DNA of 42,912 nt from Bacillota bacterium (GCA_023435565.1 JAEYRN010000056.1:1-42912), one strand, 5' to 3'; shown: positions 25,886-35,477, counted from the first letter of the stretch. Numbers and translations are program-made. The notes: a model not told the origin generated them from the sequence alone.

Positions 25886-26239
25886 ATGATAATCTATGGC
25901 TTTCGAGAAAAACCATTCAAGGTATTGGAATTGTTGGAAGAAAGATGTCGGAATTGTGATAATGAAAAACAAGTTGTTTATTTGTTTTGCAGGTATGTCC
26001 ATATCTACTGGATTCCCTTTTTTCCTATTAAAAAAGTTGCGAGGGTTCAATGTCAACATTGCAAGGCCGTAAAAGAAGAAAATGAAATGAATGCCCAAGA
26101 AAGAGAGATTGTGAACAATATTAAAAAAGACAGTAAATTCCCTAAAAAATATTTTGCCGGATTAATTATTATACTTGCGCTTATTATTGTGCCGATGTTT
26201 TTGAGCATTATCGGGGGAATAGCGGAAACATTCAAATAG
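25886..26239 (+). CDS. Small zinc-ribbon membrane protein
   Basis: A 117-residue protein of unknown function. Two Cys pairs, CRNC (residues 21-24) and CQHC (56-59), can form a zinc ribbon. A hydrophobic stretch in between (YWIPFFPI) is too short to be a helix; a clear membrane helix is at about 91-113. The order zinc ribbon, charged linker, C-terminal membrane helix is seen in many small Firmicute proteins. RBS AAAGGAG. The next gene starts 48 bases later and may be cotranscribed. Confidence 0.72.
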   Translation: MIIYGFREKPFKVLELLEERCRNCDNEKQVVYLFCRYVHIYWIPFFPIKKVARVQCQHCKAVKEENEMNAQEREIVNNIKKDSKFPKKYFAGLIIILALIIVPMFLSIIGGIAETFK

Positions 26240-26287
26240 AATTCGCTTTTTGATTTAAACATAAAATCCAATAACAGAGGTGTCGGA

Positions 26288-26701
26288 TTGATTATTCGTT
26301 CTTACGAAAAAAAAGACCAAATCGAAGTCATCCAAATCTGGACGGCTGTATTTGGGTATGGCGCGCCCCATAATGATCCAATACTGGCGCTTGAACGAAA
26401 ATTAGCTTTCGATGACGGATTATTATTGGTTGCAGAAGAGAATGGTTCAATCATTGGTACTGTAATGGGCGGTTATGACGGCCATCGTGGTTGGATTTAT
26501 TCTTTAGCGGTAAAAACGGAATTTAGGAAGTTGGGGATCGGTACTAGGCTCATTCAAGCGATTTTAGAAGAGTTAAAAAAGAGAGGCTGCCTTAAAGTGA
26601 ACCTTCAGATAATTGGGACCAATAGTGAAGTGGTTGAGTTTTACCGGAAAAACGGTTTTGCAGTCGAAGATCGAGTTAGTATGGGGATAAAATTATACTA
26701 A
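26288..26701 (+). CDS. GNAT acetyltransferase, YpeA-like
   Basis: A 137-residue N-acetyltransferase. The acetyl-CoA binding motif A is LAVKTEFRKLGIGTRL (about 75-90), preceded by GTVMGGYDGHRGWIYS, which closely resembles E. coli YpeA, and followed by NSEVVEFYRKNGF. The acceptor is unknown. The start is TTG at 26288, with AGAGG nearby and a sequence (IIRSYEKKDQ) that fits the family N-terminus. Confidence 0.88.
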   Translation: MIIRSYEKKDQIEVIQIWTAVFGYGAPHNDPILALERKLAFDDGLLLVAEENGSIIGTVMGGYDGHRGWIYSLAVKTEFRKLGIGTRLIQAILEELKKRGCLKVNLQIIGTNSEVVEFYRKNGFAVEDRVSMGIKLY

Positions 26702-26780
26702 CAATGGACTGCGCTAATTGTAAAGAATAATTGTACCGTTTAATTGTCGATTTATTTAATTTATCAGGAGGAACGAAAAC

Positions 26781-27467
26781 ATGAAAAAAGTATTGGCCAT
26801 TATAGGTATTGTTTTTGTAGTTCTTCTCGCGGTGCTTGTAATGATGGCGATTAAAGACAAGGAAGCAAGAGGGCCGGAACAAACTTTTGCGTTCTATAAT
26901 TCATACGATCAAGAAATCAGTGTTACCTTCCATGAACTAAAGGAGGATAAATCGTACGGTGGATATATCGAGAATATCCTGATTAAACCCGGTGAGGTAA
27001 AATTTGAACCTTGCACCAGGGGGGGTTATAAAATCAACATCTGGAACGGAAATGTAGAGGATGAAAAGACTGAACGGCTACGTTCCATAGAGGATATCAA
27101 AGTGGAGTTGGCTGATGATAAGGACAATTACAACCCAATATATATCGATACAACTGGAGAATATTTTTTTGCGGTGGTAGATGTAAATTTCATTTACTCC
27201 GGATCCAGCCTGGCCAATACACTTTCGGAATCCATGGGAACCGCTCGGACAAAACCGGTGGTCAAATTATTAAAAGATGGTAAAAAGCCCTTCTGCCTTC
27301 CGCCCCATTACGGAACTGGAACCTTTGTAAGGCCGAATGATAAAATGCCAAAGGAAATTAGCTCCGGTACTATTGTTTACGCCCTCGTTCCCATACCCAA
27401 TACCGTGAAGAAAAGCGACGAGGTCTTGGAATACGTGTATCAATTCATTCAGGATCGCATTGAATAA
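26781..27467 (+). CDS. Unknown membrane-anchored exported protein
   Basis: A 228-residue protein with one N-terminal hydrophobic helix (about 4-24, VLAIIGIVFVVLLAVLVMMA), probably an uncleaved anchor since no lipobox or clear cleavage site is seen. The remainder is a beta-rich extracytoplasmic domain containing two Cys (EPCTRGG and KPFCLPP), which might form a disulfide. I do not recognise the family. RBS CAGGAGG precedes the ATG. It ends before the terminator at 27502. Confidence 0.72.
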   Translation: MKKVLAIIGIVFVVLLAVLVMMAIKDKEARGPEQTFAFYNSYDQEISVTFHELKEDKSYGGYIENILIKPGEVKFEPCTRGGYKINIWNGNVEDEKTERLRSIEDIKVELADDKDNYNPIYIDTTGEYFFAVVDVNFIYSGSSLANTLSESMGTARTKPVVKLLKDGKKPFCLPPHYGTGTFVRPNDKMPKEISSGTIVYALVPIPNTVKKSDEVLEYVYQFIQDRIE

Positions 27468-27501
27468 GGATGGGAAAAGGAAAAGAGAAACAGTATTCAA
27501 G

Positions 27502-27533
27502 AAAACAGTCGTATTTAACTGGGCTGTTTTTTT
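27502..27533 (+). terminator. Intrinsic terminator
   Basis: AAAACAG (27502-27508) pairs with CTGTTTT (27524-27530), continuing into a T run. The stem is short and the loop is 15 bases. Confidence 0.6.
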
Positions 27534-27670
27534 GTTTACAGATACTATATGGTGAATTTTATTTACGTCTGGTTTTATGAATTGATTTATTCCATAAGCT
27601 TGCCGATAATATATTATTAGAAGACTTAATAAACTATTTAATATACTATGAAACCTTCAGGGAGTTTCTA

Positions 27671-29986
27671 ATGAACAATACATTTCATCCTTCTCGGCCG
27701 ACTATTGGATTATTAATCGCTGAATTGGAACGTATGTATCATTTGCCTCTCTGGCACGGGGTAAATGATGCTTGCATTACCGAAAATATTAACCTAATTA
27801 TTTATACCGGGGAGGCAATTAAATCCCCTCGTGGCTATTATGCTCAGCCTAATGCCGTTTATAATCTTGTTAATCCGGAACAACTTGACGGCATTATTAT
27901 TGCTTCAGGGTCAATCGGTAATTATATCACAATGGAAGAGATGGAGAAATTTTGTAACCGATTAAATTCAAAACCAATTGTAAGTATTTCATTACCAATT
28001 AAGGGTATACCCAGTTTACTAATTGACAACAAAAATGGGATGAAGGAAGCGGTTAATCACCTTATCGAGGCTCACGGCCGTAAACGAATTGTTTTTATCC
28101 GCGGCCCAGTCACCAATGTTGAAGCCGAAATACGATATCATACTTATTTGGAATGCTTGGCAGCCCATGATATACCTTTTGATCCCGAATTGGTTTTACA
28201 AGGAGACTTCGGTCCTAATTCAGGTATTATCACGATTAATAATTTTCTTGATAAACAAAAAATAGAATTTGATGCGGTAATTGGAGCCAATGATAGTATG
28301 GCGCTTGAAGCATTAAATACTTTGACTGAAAAAGGCTATAAAATTCCGGAAGATATATCGGTGGTTGGTTTCGATGATTGCACCGACACCCAGTTTTCTA
28401 GTCCGCCGTTAACAACGGTAAAACAGTCAATGTATCACTTGGGACAAAAAGCGACTGTAATGCTAAAAGAGATGTTTGAAGACGGTAAAACCTATCCTGA
28501 ACAAGTTCTTTTTCCAACCCAATTGGTAATCAGACAATCTTGTGGATGTTTACCTTTGCCTCAGATTAAATCCAAAGGGGTAAAGGATCAAAAAAGTGAT
28601 CCGGACAGTAAATCATTTCTAAGCTTTTTACAAAGAGAAAAACAAACTATTATTACCGAAGTGATTTATTCATTGGCAGCCTCAGATGAGAATACGGAAA
28701 ATTTTAAACTTTATATCGACCAACTTTTTGAAGCATACCTGGAAGTTTTAAAAAGTGACGAGGAAAATGATAAATTTTTCATTACTTTAAATAAAATATT
28801 AACAAAAGTTATATTATACGCAGAAGTTGTTTATGATTGGCAAAAGGCATTATATACAATGCAAACCTTGCTCTTAAACACCTTACCTATTAGTAACAAA
28901 TATTATTTCACAGTGGATCTGTTTCAAAAAGCCCAGATTTTAGCGGGTGAAGTAATGCGAAGGAGGGAAGCTTATCGGAATCTTGAGATCACCCGTTTAA
29001 ATTGGTTATTAAATGATACTAACGAGAATATTTCACTTGCTACCGATATAAATACGTTAATAGATATACTAATTGGAGCTTTGCCTGCACTGGGGATTCA
29101 AAGCTGTTATCTTTCATTATTTGATGAAACAGAACCTATCATATCGATAGACTCTATGTTACCTCAAACCTCTAAGATTTTATTGGCATTTGATCGAAAA
29201 AACTATATAGAGAAAGAATATTATCAGTATCAGACTAAACAGCTGATTTCGGAACATTATCTACCGATTGGGAACCGTTTTACCTGGATTATCAAAACCC
29301 TTCATCATCAACAAAAGTTATTTGGATTCACTATCTTTGATTTAGGCCATTGTAGCGAATCAATATACGTAGCGCTTCAAGGGCAAGTGTCAATTGCGCT
29401 CCGGATTATAGATTTATGGGGCCGCCGGGAACAGGCCGAGGAGGAATTACGCTCCGCGTTGCAAAAGTTAGAAAAATATAATAAGAAACTCAAAGATTTA
29501 TCACAACTTGATCCGCTTACAGGGTTATATAACCGCCGGGGTTTTTTCTTTTTAGGTGAACAGAAATATAGAATAGCCGAAAGGGAAAGAAAAAATTTTT
29601 TACTTTGTTATATTGATGTGGATGACTTTAAACAAGTCAACGATAAATATGGGCATAAAGAAGGCGATCTTGTGCTGATCAATGTAGCTAAAATATTAAA
29701 GGAAACTTTTCGCGAGTACGATATCATTAGCCGGATCGGAGGAGATGAGTTTATTGTGCTTATTCATGAAGGCACGATGAAGTATTCCGACAGTATTATG
29801 AAGCGACTGGAGGGGAATATCCTTAATTTCAATAAAACGGCATCCAAGCCATATGATATTAGCATGAGTTTCGGCTTTTCAATGTATGATTATAATAATA
29901 GGACATCTTTTGAAACACTTGTCTTGGAGGCAGACCGAAGGCTCTATGAAGCTAAAAACTTAAAAAAGAAATCATCCGGTAATTGA
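27671..29986 (+). CDS. Diguanylate cyclase with a LacI-type sugar-binding sensor
   Basis: A 771-residue protein. Residues 8-295 are a type I periplasmic-binding fold of the LacI/GalR kind (RPTIGLLIAEL, LDGIIIASG, DGTK-like loops, PEDISVVGFDD, PPLTTVKQS), but the helix-turn-helix is absent and there is no signal peptide. A middle part of about 280 residues is mostly helical, with a GAF-like stretch near 460-600. A short coiled coil leads to a GGDEF domain: GGDEF at 690-694 is intact, and RxxD (REYD, 681-684) lies five residues before it, the product-inhibition I-site. It probably makes c-di-GMP in response to a cytoplasmic ligand, perhaps a sugar. Confidence 0.9.
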   Translation: MNNTFHPSRPTIGLLIAELERMYHLPLWHGVNDACITENINLIIYTGEAIKSPRGYYAQPNAVYNLVNPEQLDGIIIASGSIGNYITMEEMEKFCNRLNSKPIVSISLPIKGIPSLLIDNKNGMKEAVNHLIEAHGRKRIVFIRGPVTNVEAEIRYHTYLECLAAHDIPFDPELVLQGDFGPNSGIITINNFLDKQKIEFDAVIGANDSMALEALNTLTEKGYKIPEDISVVGFDDCTDTQFSSPPLTTVKQSMYHLGQKATVMLKEMFEDGKTYPEQVLFPTQLVIRQSCGCLPLPQIKSKGVKDQKSDPDSKSFLSFLQREKQTIITEVIYSLAASDENTENFKLYIDQLFEAYLEVLKSDEENDKFFITLNKILTKVILYAEVVYDWQKALYTMQTLLLNTLPISNKYYFTVDLFQKAQILAGEVMRRREAYRNLEITRLNWLLNDTNENISLATDINTLIDILIGALPALGIQSCYLSLFDETEPIISIDSMLPQTSKILLAFDRKNYIEKEYYQYQTKQLISEHYLPIGNRFTWIIKTLHHQQKLFGFTIFDLGHCSESIYVALQGQVSIALRIIDLWGRREQAEEELRSALQKLEKYNKKLKDLSQLDPLTGLYNRRGFFFLGEQKYRIAERERKNFLLCYIDVDDFKQVNDKYGHKEGDLVLINVAKILKETFREYDIISRIGGDEFIVLIHEGTMKYSDSIMKRLEGNILNFNKTASKPYDISMSFGFSMYDYNNRTSFETLVLEADRRLYEAKNLKKKSSGN

Positions 29987-30007
29987 TTTGATAGGTTATT
30001 TTATTAT

Positions 30008-30052
30008 AATGGGCTGTTGCAAAATAAAATAAATTTTTGCAACAGCCCATTT
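30008..30052. terminator. Bidirectional intrinsic terminator
   Basis: AATGGGCTGTTGCAAAA pairs perfectly with TTTTGCAACAGCCCATT, between convergent genes. The A/T-rich ends supply T runs on both strands. Confidence 0.85.
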
Positions 30053-30065
30053 GTTTTAAAGTTTC

Positions 30066-31106
30066 TTACTGCGCCTTTACTTCGGTCCAAATCCGGTCGA
30101 ATTCTTTCAAGACATTTCCCAGCTTGCTAAAGACTTCGCAATTTTTCAAATCTTCCTCCAATGGATAAGCCGAACGATTACCGGTTATTTCCTCCGGTAA
30201 CTTCTTAACAGCTTCGGTATGGGGTGAGGAATAACCAATATAATCAGCATTACGGAAAGCAATTTCAGTGTCACACATAAAGTTGATGAACTTTTCTGCT
30301 GCTTCCTTATTAGGTGCTCCTTTAGGTATAACCATCGCATCAAACCATAGGTTTGAACCTTCCTTGGGAATTACATAATCCAAATTTTCATTCTCACGCA
30401 TGCAATAAACTGCGTCACCAGACCAAACCACGGCCAGAGCTGCTTCTTCGGCAATCATTTTATCTTTTACTTCATCAACCACATAGGCTAGTACTAATGG
30501 CTTTTGTTCGATTAAAGCGTATTTTGCCTGTTCCAATTCGGATAGTTTTTCACTATTTAAAGAGTAACCCAACATTTTTAAAGTTATTCCGATGCTGTCC
30601 CGTTGACTGTCGAGCATTAAGATTTGTTTGGTATATTTTTTATCCCAAAGAATTTTCCAACTCTCCGGTTTGGTTGGGACCATTTTTTTATTATAAAGGA
30701 TTCCCACTGTTCCCCACATATAGGGAACGGAATATTCATTTTGGGGATCGTATTCGAGATTTTTAAATGTCGAGCCAATAAATTGATAATTTGGAATGTT
30801 ATTAAAATCAAGTTTTTCGACCATATCTTCATCGATCATCCGTTTAATCATGTAGTCGGAAGGAATAACCAAGTCATAGCTGCTGCCACCGGCTTTGAGC
30901 TTAATATACATATCTTCATTAGTAGTAAAGGTATCATAGTTAACTTTGACCTTATACTGTTTTTCGAAGTCTTTTAAAACCGATTCATCAATGTAGTCGC
31001 CCCAATTATAGACGTTCAACACTGATTTAGATGGACCGCAACCTCCCGCCAGTATAACGGCGCCGATTAAAATGACAGCGGCCATAATCTTACTGAAATT
31101 TTTCAT
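30066..31106 (-). CDS. potD: Spermidine/putrescine ABC transporter, substrate-binding lipoprotein
   Basis: A 346-residue binding protein. The N-terminus is a lipoprotein signal (VILIGAVILAGGC, Cys at 23). Mature features match PotD/PotF: NVYNWGDYIDESVL, YDLVIPSDYM, VWSGDAVYCMRENENLDYVIPKEG and WFDAMVIPKGAPN, which line the polyamine site. It is the last gene of potABCD and overlaps potC by four bases. RBS AAAGGAGGAG is within potC. Confidence 0.93.
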   Translation of the reverse strand: MKNFSKIMAAVILIGAVILAGGCGPSKSVLNVYNWGDYIDESVLKDFEKQYKVKVNYDTFTTNEDMYIKLKAGGSSYDLVIPSDYMIKRMIDEDMVEKLDFNNIPNYQFIGSTFKNLEYDPQNEYSVPYMWGTVGILYNKKMVPTKPESWKILWDKKYTKQILMLDSQRDSIGITLKMLGYSLNSEKLSELEQAKYALIEQKPLVLAYVVDEVKDKMIAEEAALAVVWSGDAVYCMRENENLDYVIPKEGSNLWFDAMVIPKGAPNKEAAEKFINFMCDTEIAFRNADYIGYSSPHTEAVKKLPEEITGNRSAYPLEEDLKNCEVFSKLGNVLKEFDRIWTEVKAQ

Positions 31107-31900
31107 CTGGACTCCTCCTTTATTTTTATATGTTTCTGTCGGGACATCATAATATTGACAATGACCAACAAAGAAAGGACACTAACGAACATTAAAGTTG
31201 AAAGAGCGTTAATCTTAGGATTAATACCTCGCCGTGCCATTGAATAAATGGTTATCGATAAGTTGGACACTCCCGAACCGGTATTAAAGAAACTAATAAC
31301 AAAATCGTCTAAAGATAGTGTAAACGCTAGTAGCAAGCCGGTAATCACTCCCGGCATAATCTCCGGTAAAATAACCTTTCGAAAGGCAAGAGCCGGAGGG
31401 GCTCCCAGGTCCAAGGCCGCTTCATACATGTTTTTATCCAATTGTTTTACTCTGGGTAATACGGACAGTATTACATAGGGTATGTTGAATGTAATATGAG
31501 ATAGTAACAGTGTTAAAAAACCAAGCTTTAATCTGGCAAAGATGAATAATAACATAAAAGAGATTCCAGTCACGATATCAGGATTTAGCACCGGTAAATA
31601 GGTCAAGTTCATAGTAGCGGCCCTGGGAAGCGGTTTCATATTATTTATCCCAAAAGCGGCCAATGTTCCGATAAAAGTGGCTATTAAAGCGGCGATTAAT
31701 CCGATTAGCAGTGAATAATAGAGCGATGTCATTATTTGTCGGTCTTGAAACATCGCCAAGTACCATTTGAGTGTAAAACCTGTCCAAGCGCCTCTGGTAC
31801 GGGAATTATTGAACGAATAGAATGCAAGTACAATAATGGGAGCATAAAGGAAAAAATATAGAAACAAGATATAGGCCCGTTTCAAGATTTTGGTCACCAT
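31103..31900 (-). CDS. potC: Spermidine/putrescine ABC transporter permease
   Basis: A 265-residue inner membrane protein with six hydrophobic segments. The binding-protein-dependent transport signature is MYEAALDLGAPPALAFRKVILPEIMPG (quoted only to show EAA loop; its core is EAALDLGAPP), about residues 160-175, which contacts the ATPase. It overlaps potB by seven bases and potD by four. Confidence 0.93.
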   Translation of the reverse strand: MVTKILKRAYILFLYFFLYAPIIVLAFYSFNNSRTRGAWTGFTLKWYLAMFQDRQIMTSLYYSLLIGLIAALIATFIGTLAAFGINNMKPLPRAATMNLTYLPVLNPDIVTGISFMLLFIFARLKLGFLTLLLSHITFNIPYVILSVLPRVKQLDKNMYEAALDLGAPPALAFRKVILPEIMPGVITGLLLAFTLSLDDFVISFFNTGSGVSNLSITIYSMARRGINPKINALSTLMFVSVLSLLVIVNIMMSRQKHIKIKEESR

Positions 31901-32718
31901 AACCCGGCGCCCTCCTGTTCAGTTTCATATCTGGAAGCGAACCCCATTCCGATTAGGATTATCGCCATCATTACCGTTGAAATTGTTGAACCAAAATTCC
32001 AGTCGCCTACGGTTAAAAACTGTTGTTCAATTAGGTTGCCGATTAAGGTATATTGACCGCCGCCTAGTAATCTAGAAATAACAAATGTGGTAACGGCCGG
32101 CATAAAAACCATTGTGATTCCTGAAATTACCCCCGGAAGGCTTAATGGAAAGGTAACTTTGAGAAAAACCAAAAAGGGATTGGCCCCCAAGTCTTCAGCA
32201 GCTTCAACCAAACTCCGATCAATTTTACTTAAAACCGAGTAGATCGGAAGCACCATAAAGGGGAGGAAATTGTAGACCATCCCTAAAAAAACGGCAAAGT
32301 CGTTATAAAGCAAACTCAGTTTAGGAAGTCCGATGGCCATTAGTATGGTGTTAATCAGGCCTTTTCCTTCAAGCAACGTAAGCCATGCATAGGTGCGTAA
32401 CAAGAAATTAATCCACATTGGAAGGACCATTAAGAGTACCATTGTATTACGGTGTTTTAAATCGCGGCCCGCCAAAAACATGGCCGCCGGGTAACCCAGC
32501 AACAAGCATAAAATAGTGCTAACTCCCGCTAATTTTAAGGAACGGACCAAAACTTTCAGATAAATCGGCTCACTGAACCGGCGAAAATTATCCCATGAAA
32601 AAATTGTTCCGGATGGGGTAATAACTGTAAAACTAAAGTATAAAAGTAATACTAATGGGACAATGGTGAAGATAAACATCCAAAAGAGATACGGATAGGC
32701 GGATAAGGTCTTTTTCAT
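31894..32718 (-). CDS. potB: Spermidine/putrescine ABC transporter permease
   Basis: A 274-residue membrane protein with six hydrophobic segments, including the N-terminal YLFWMFIFTIVPLVLLLYF. The EAA loop reads EAAEDLGANPFLVF with a following PLSLPG. It pairs with PotC to form the translocation path. Four-base overlap with potA (stop/start) indicates translational coupling. Confidence 0.93.
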   Translation of the reverse strand: MKKTLSAYPYLFWMFIFTIVPLVLLLYFSFTVITPSGTIFSWDNFRRFSEPIYLKVLVRSLKLAGVSTILCLLLGYPAAMFLAGRDLKHRNTMVLLMVLPMWINFLLRTYAWLTLLEGKGLINTILMAIGLPKLSLLYNDFAVFLGMVYNFLPFMVLPIYSVLSKIDRSLVEAAEDLGANPFLVFLKVTFPLSLPGVISGITMVFMPAVTTFVISRLLGGGQYTLIGNLIEQQFLTVGDWNFGSTISTVMMAIILIGMGFASRYETEQEGAGLW

Positions 32719-33761
32719 TGCTCCGCCGCCTTTTTCATGATGTGAATATCAAAAGGATCGACTTTTAACCCCACCTTCATACCAGCCGGACGCATCCTGG
32801 TGCTGTGAATCATCCACTCCATATCTTGAGCTTGAACGATCATTTCATAATGAACACCTTTAAAGGTAACGGATTTTATTATTCCAAGGAATAATCCGTC
32901 GGCTTCATCCACGATTTTTAAATCTTCAGGCCTGATTACTACATCGACCGGTTCATTTTTATCAAATCCATGGTCGGAACAGCGCACATTTTTACCACTG
33001 ATTTTAACCTGGTAGTCTTCAAGCATTATTCCACCAATAATGTTGCTCTCACCGATAAAATCCGCTACAAAAGCGTTTACCGGTTCATTGTAGATTGATT
33101 CCGGAGTCCCGGTCTGTTGAATCAACCCGTTATTCATAACTACGATTGTATCCGACATAGTAAGCGCTTCTTCTTGATCGTGAGTAACATAGATAAAAGT
33201 AATCCCCAGTTGTTGTTGCATTGCTTTTAATTCGAGCTGCATCCCTTTGCGGAGCTTCAAATCAAGAGCACCCAATGGCTCATCCAATAAGAGCACTTCC
33301 GGTTCATTTACCAAAGCCCGGGCAATAGCTATACGTTGCTGTTGGCCGCCGCTTAAGGAGTTTACGGAACGTTTTTCATAACCGGAGAGGCACACTAAGT
33401 CTAAAATACGGCTAACTTTTTTTGCAATTAAGTTAGAATCCATTTTTTTAATTTTAAGCCCGAAAGCGATATTTTCGAAAACATTCATATGGGGGAAGAG
33501 AGCGTATTTTTGAAAAACTGTATTTACTCTTCGTCTATAAGGCGGAAGACTGATAATATCTATTCCTTCAAAAAGAATTCGCCCCGAGGAAGGATATTCA
33601 AAACCTCCGATAATCCTTAAAGTAGTAGTCTTGCCACATCCGCTGGGTCCGAGCATTGTTAAAAATTCGTTTTTCTTAATATTTAAAGTAACATCCCTAA
33701 TTGCTTCGGTGCCATTGTAATCTTTTGATACATTGAGCATGCTAATTAAGTATTCAGACAT
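32715..33761 (-). CDS. potA: Spermidine/putrescine ABC transporter ATP-binding protein
   Basis: A 348-residue ATPase. Walker A is GPSGCGKTT (residues 38-46), the signature LSGGQQQR, Walker B VLLLDEPLGALD and the H-loop THDQEE are intact. The C-terminal 100 residues form the regulatory TOBE-type domain (VVIRPEDLKI). RBS GGAGGAAG precedes the ATG. It begins a four-gene operon, potABCD, that imports polyamines. Confidence 0.94.
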   Translation of the reverse strand: MSEYLISMLNVSKDYNGTEAIRDVTLNIKKNEFLTMLGPSGCGKTTTLRIIGGFEYPSSGRILFEGIDIISLPPYRRRVNTVFQKYALFPHMNVFENIAFGLKIKKMDSNLIAKKVSRILDLVCLSGYEKRSVNSLSGGQQQRIAIARALVNEPEVLLLDEPLGALDLKLRKGMQLELKAMQQQLGITFIYVTHDQEEALTMSDTIVVMNNGLIQQTGTPESIYNEPVNAFVADFIGESNIIGGIMLEDYQVKISGKNVRCSDHGFDKNEPVDVVIRPEDLKIVDEADGLFLGIIKSVTFKGVHYEMIVQAQDMEWMIHSTRMRPAGMKVGLKVDPFDIHIMKKAAEQ

Positions 33762-33802
33762 TGCTTCCTCCGTGGGAAAAATAAACTAATTTAAACCAAT
33801 AT

Positions 33803-33832
33803 TAATTATCACAGAAAGTGAAAGAAAGTCAA
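33803..33832 (-). promoter_or_regulatory. Possible promoter of potABCD
   Basis: On the minus strand TTGACT (33832-33827) and, 18 bases on, an extended -10-like TGATAATTA (TAATTA at 33808-33803). It overlaps the end of the upstream DUF155 gene, so pot genes may be transcribed separately from it. Confidence 0.4.
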
Positions 33833-34630
33833 TATTTTTGACAGAAAATGATCCAAAACACGGGATAGGGGGAAAAGCGCAATCATTATAACTTCCCAAA
33901 TCAGTAAACGTGTTTCTCGGCGGTTAAAGCCCAGATTTTGATATGGGGTTATTATTTCAATTAAATTGGCGATTTTAGTCTGAATTGTATTAAAACGTTT
34001 TTTTAATTCGTAAAGTTCAGCGGTTGAATGATAAATAGTTTTAAGTTTGAGATCATCATATTCATTGGGGCGTTCCAATATTTTCAGGTCATTAACAATT
34101 GTTAGCTGAAGTTTAACGATATCAAGGGTGAATCGTTTCAAAACCCGGTTGAATGGTTTGGGTAAACCCTGTTGCAGGTCTAATACCAATCGCTCAGCCC
34201 GGTCATAGACGGAGTTTAATTTTGCTTCAAGGTATTTTAACTCGGTAGATTTAGCAAGTACTATAGCATAAAGGCTTAAAGTTGTTATAATTTTCTCAGG
34301 AGAAACTGATTGGTTGAATTCTAGATTATGGTTTTCGTTGAATTTTGAAAATAAGTTAAAATCGATTTTACCGAAGATTGATTCCAAGGAAATTAAAAAA
34401 CGATAGGTCTCCGTGGTATCGAAATCAACAAAACAAACACACCCAAATTTAAAAAACCAAACGAATTTGGTGGGTGTGTCAAACTTTAGCGTTGAACTTA
34501 CTTCATCAGGTTTGAGAATTAAAAAAGAATGGTCCTCTCCGGATAACTCTACCTTAAAGAAGTCGGCTAAACGATTAAGGTTGGGTTGTAATGATATTTT
34601 ATAACAATTAAATTGGGCAGTGTTAATCAT
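33809..34630 (-). CDS. RMD1/DUF155 family protein, divergent paralogue
   Basis: A 273-residue protein of the RMD1 (DUF155/YagE) family, probably anchored by a C-terminal membrane helix (ETRLLIWEVIMIALFPLSRVL). It has the N-terminal mixed alpha/beta part (KFVWFFKFGCVCFVDF) and the long helical C-terminal region (YDRAERLVLDLQQG, TIYHSTAELYELKKRFN). Eukaryotic RMD1 relatives act in mitochondrial translation and microtubule functions; the bacterial role is unknown. It resembles the next upstream gene in layout (34653-35477) but has diverged and has lost some conserved residues. It ends 47 bases before potA. Confidence 0.8.
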   Translation of the reverse strand: MINTAQFNCYKISLQPNLNRLADFFKVELSGEDHSFLILKPDEVSSTLKFDTPTKFVWFFKFGCVCFVDFDTTETYRFLISLESIFGKIDFNLFSKFNENHNLEFNQSVSPEKIITTLSLYAIVLAKSTELKYLEAKLNSVYDRAERLVLDLQQGLPKPFNRVLKRFTLDIVKLQLTIVNDLKILERPNEYDDLKLKTIYHSTAELYELKKRFNTIQTKIANLIEIITPYQNLGFNRRETRLLIWEVIMIALFPLSRVLDHFLSKILTFFHFL

Positions 34631-34652
34631 TATTTAACCCTTTTTGACTATA

Positions 34653-35477
34653 TTACTTCAGCAAATCGGCGATCATTAAGACCACTTCGACTAGTATTAA
34701 GACAACGATTAACCATTCTACGAATAGGCCGCGGATAGAATGGCTGATCGAAGAAAAATGCCCAACTATGACATTTAGTATGTCTGTTTTTTGTTTTAAA
34801 ATCTCATATCTATCATTCAACTCAAAAAAGTCGCTCATCTTTTCATAAAAAAGGCCGGCGTCGCTATTGATCCAGGTTATATCCGGTTTATCCAGGATCA
34901 TTAAGTAATTGATGGTATTGTATTCATGACGGATGATTCCGGCAGTTGTTCTGGCTAATTCTTTATCACTAATTTTTAGATTAGCTTTTTCCAAGCGATC
35001 AATCATGTTTTCCAAACGGTCCAAAATCCTACCGATTTGTTCTTCAACTTTTTCAAGGGCCACCGATTTAGCAATCACGATTGAAATAAGTTCCGGATGA
35101 TAAGGTTCAAATTTAGAAACAACGGCAAATTCATCAGTGAAATGCAAAGTATCGGGGTTCTCTTCTGATTGTGCCGCTTCCCTCAATTCATAATCATCAA
35201 AGTAAAGCTCGAAGTTTTTTAGATCCGACTTGACCAACTTTAAATAATTAAACATAACCGGTTCGTCCTGGGGAGATACATTAATAAATACAACGCTCCC
35301 AAAGGCGAAAATCAGTATTTGTTGAAATTGTTCTACCGGGTGGTTGAGTATCGAAGCTAGAGTGTTGTCTTGAAGAATAAGTGGTTCTTCCCAAGTATAT
35401 TTTTTCGGGATACTACAGCGGGATGCTATTTTGTTTAGATCGATTTCATTAGTAACGGCATATGCTTTAAATTTCAC
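34653..35477 (-). CDS. RMD1/DUF155 family protein
   Basis: A 274-residue member of the same family and the more typical of the pair. The N-terminal part includes ILIFAFGSVVFINVS, then FAVVSKFEPYHPELISIVIAKSVALEKVEEQ, then DKPDITW and the hallmark C-terminal RGLFVEWLIVVLILVEVVLM membrane helix (quoted in part). The start is GTG at 35477 with AGAGGTG upstream. A gap of 22 bases separates it from its paralogue, so both are in one operon. No flanking gene reveals a function. Confidence 0.85.
   Translation of the reverse strand: MKFKAYAVTNEIDLNKIASRCSIPKKYTWEEPLILQDNTLASILNHPVEQFQQILIFAFGSVVFINVSPQDEPVMFNYLKLVKSDLKNFELYFDDYELREAAQSEENPDTLHFTDEFAVVSKFEPYHPELISIVIAKSVALEKVEEQIGRILDRLENMIDRLEKANLKISDKELARTTAGIIRHEYNTINYLMILDKPDITWINSDAGLFYEKMSDFFELNDRYEILKQKTDILNVIVGHFSSISHSIRGLFVEWLIVVLILVEVVLMIADLLK

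Noticed and set aside
30353..30977. Plus-strand frames inside potD
   Set aside because: They are antisense shadows of a clearly conserved gene.
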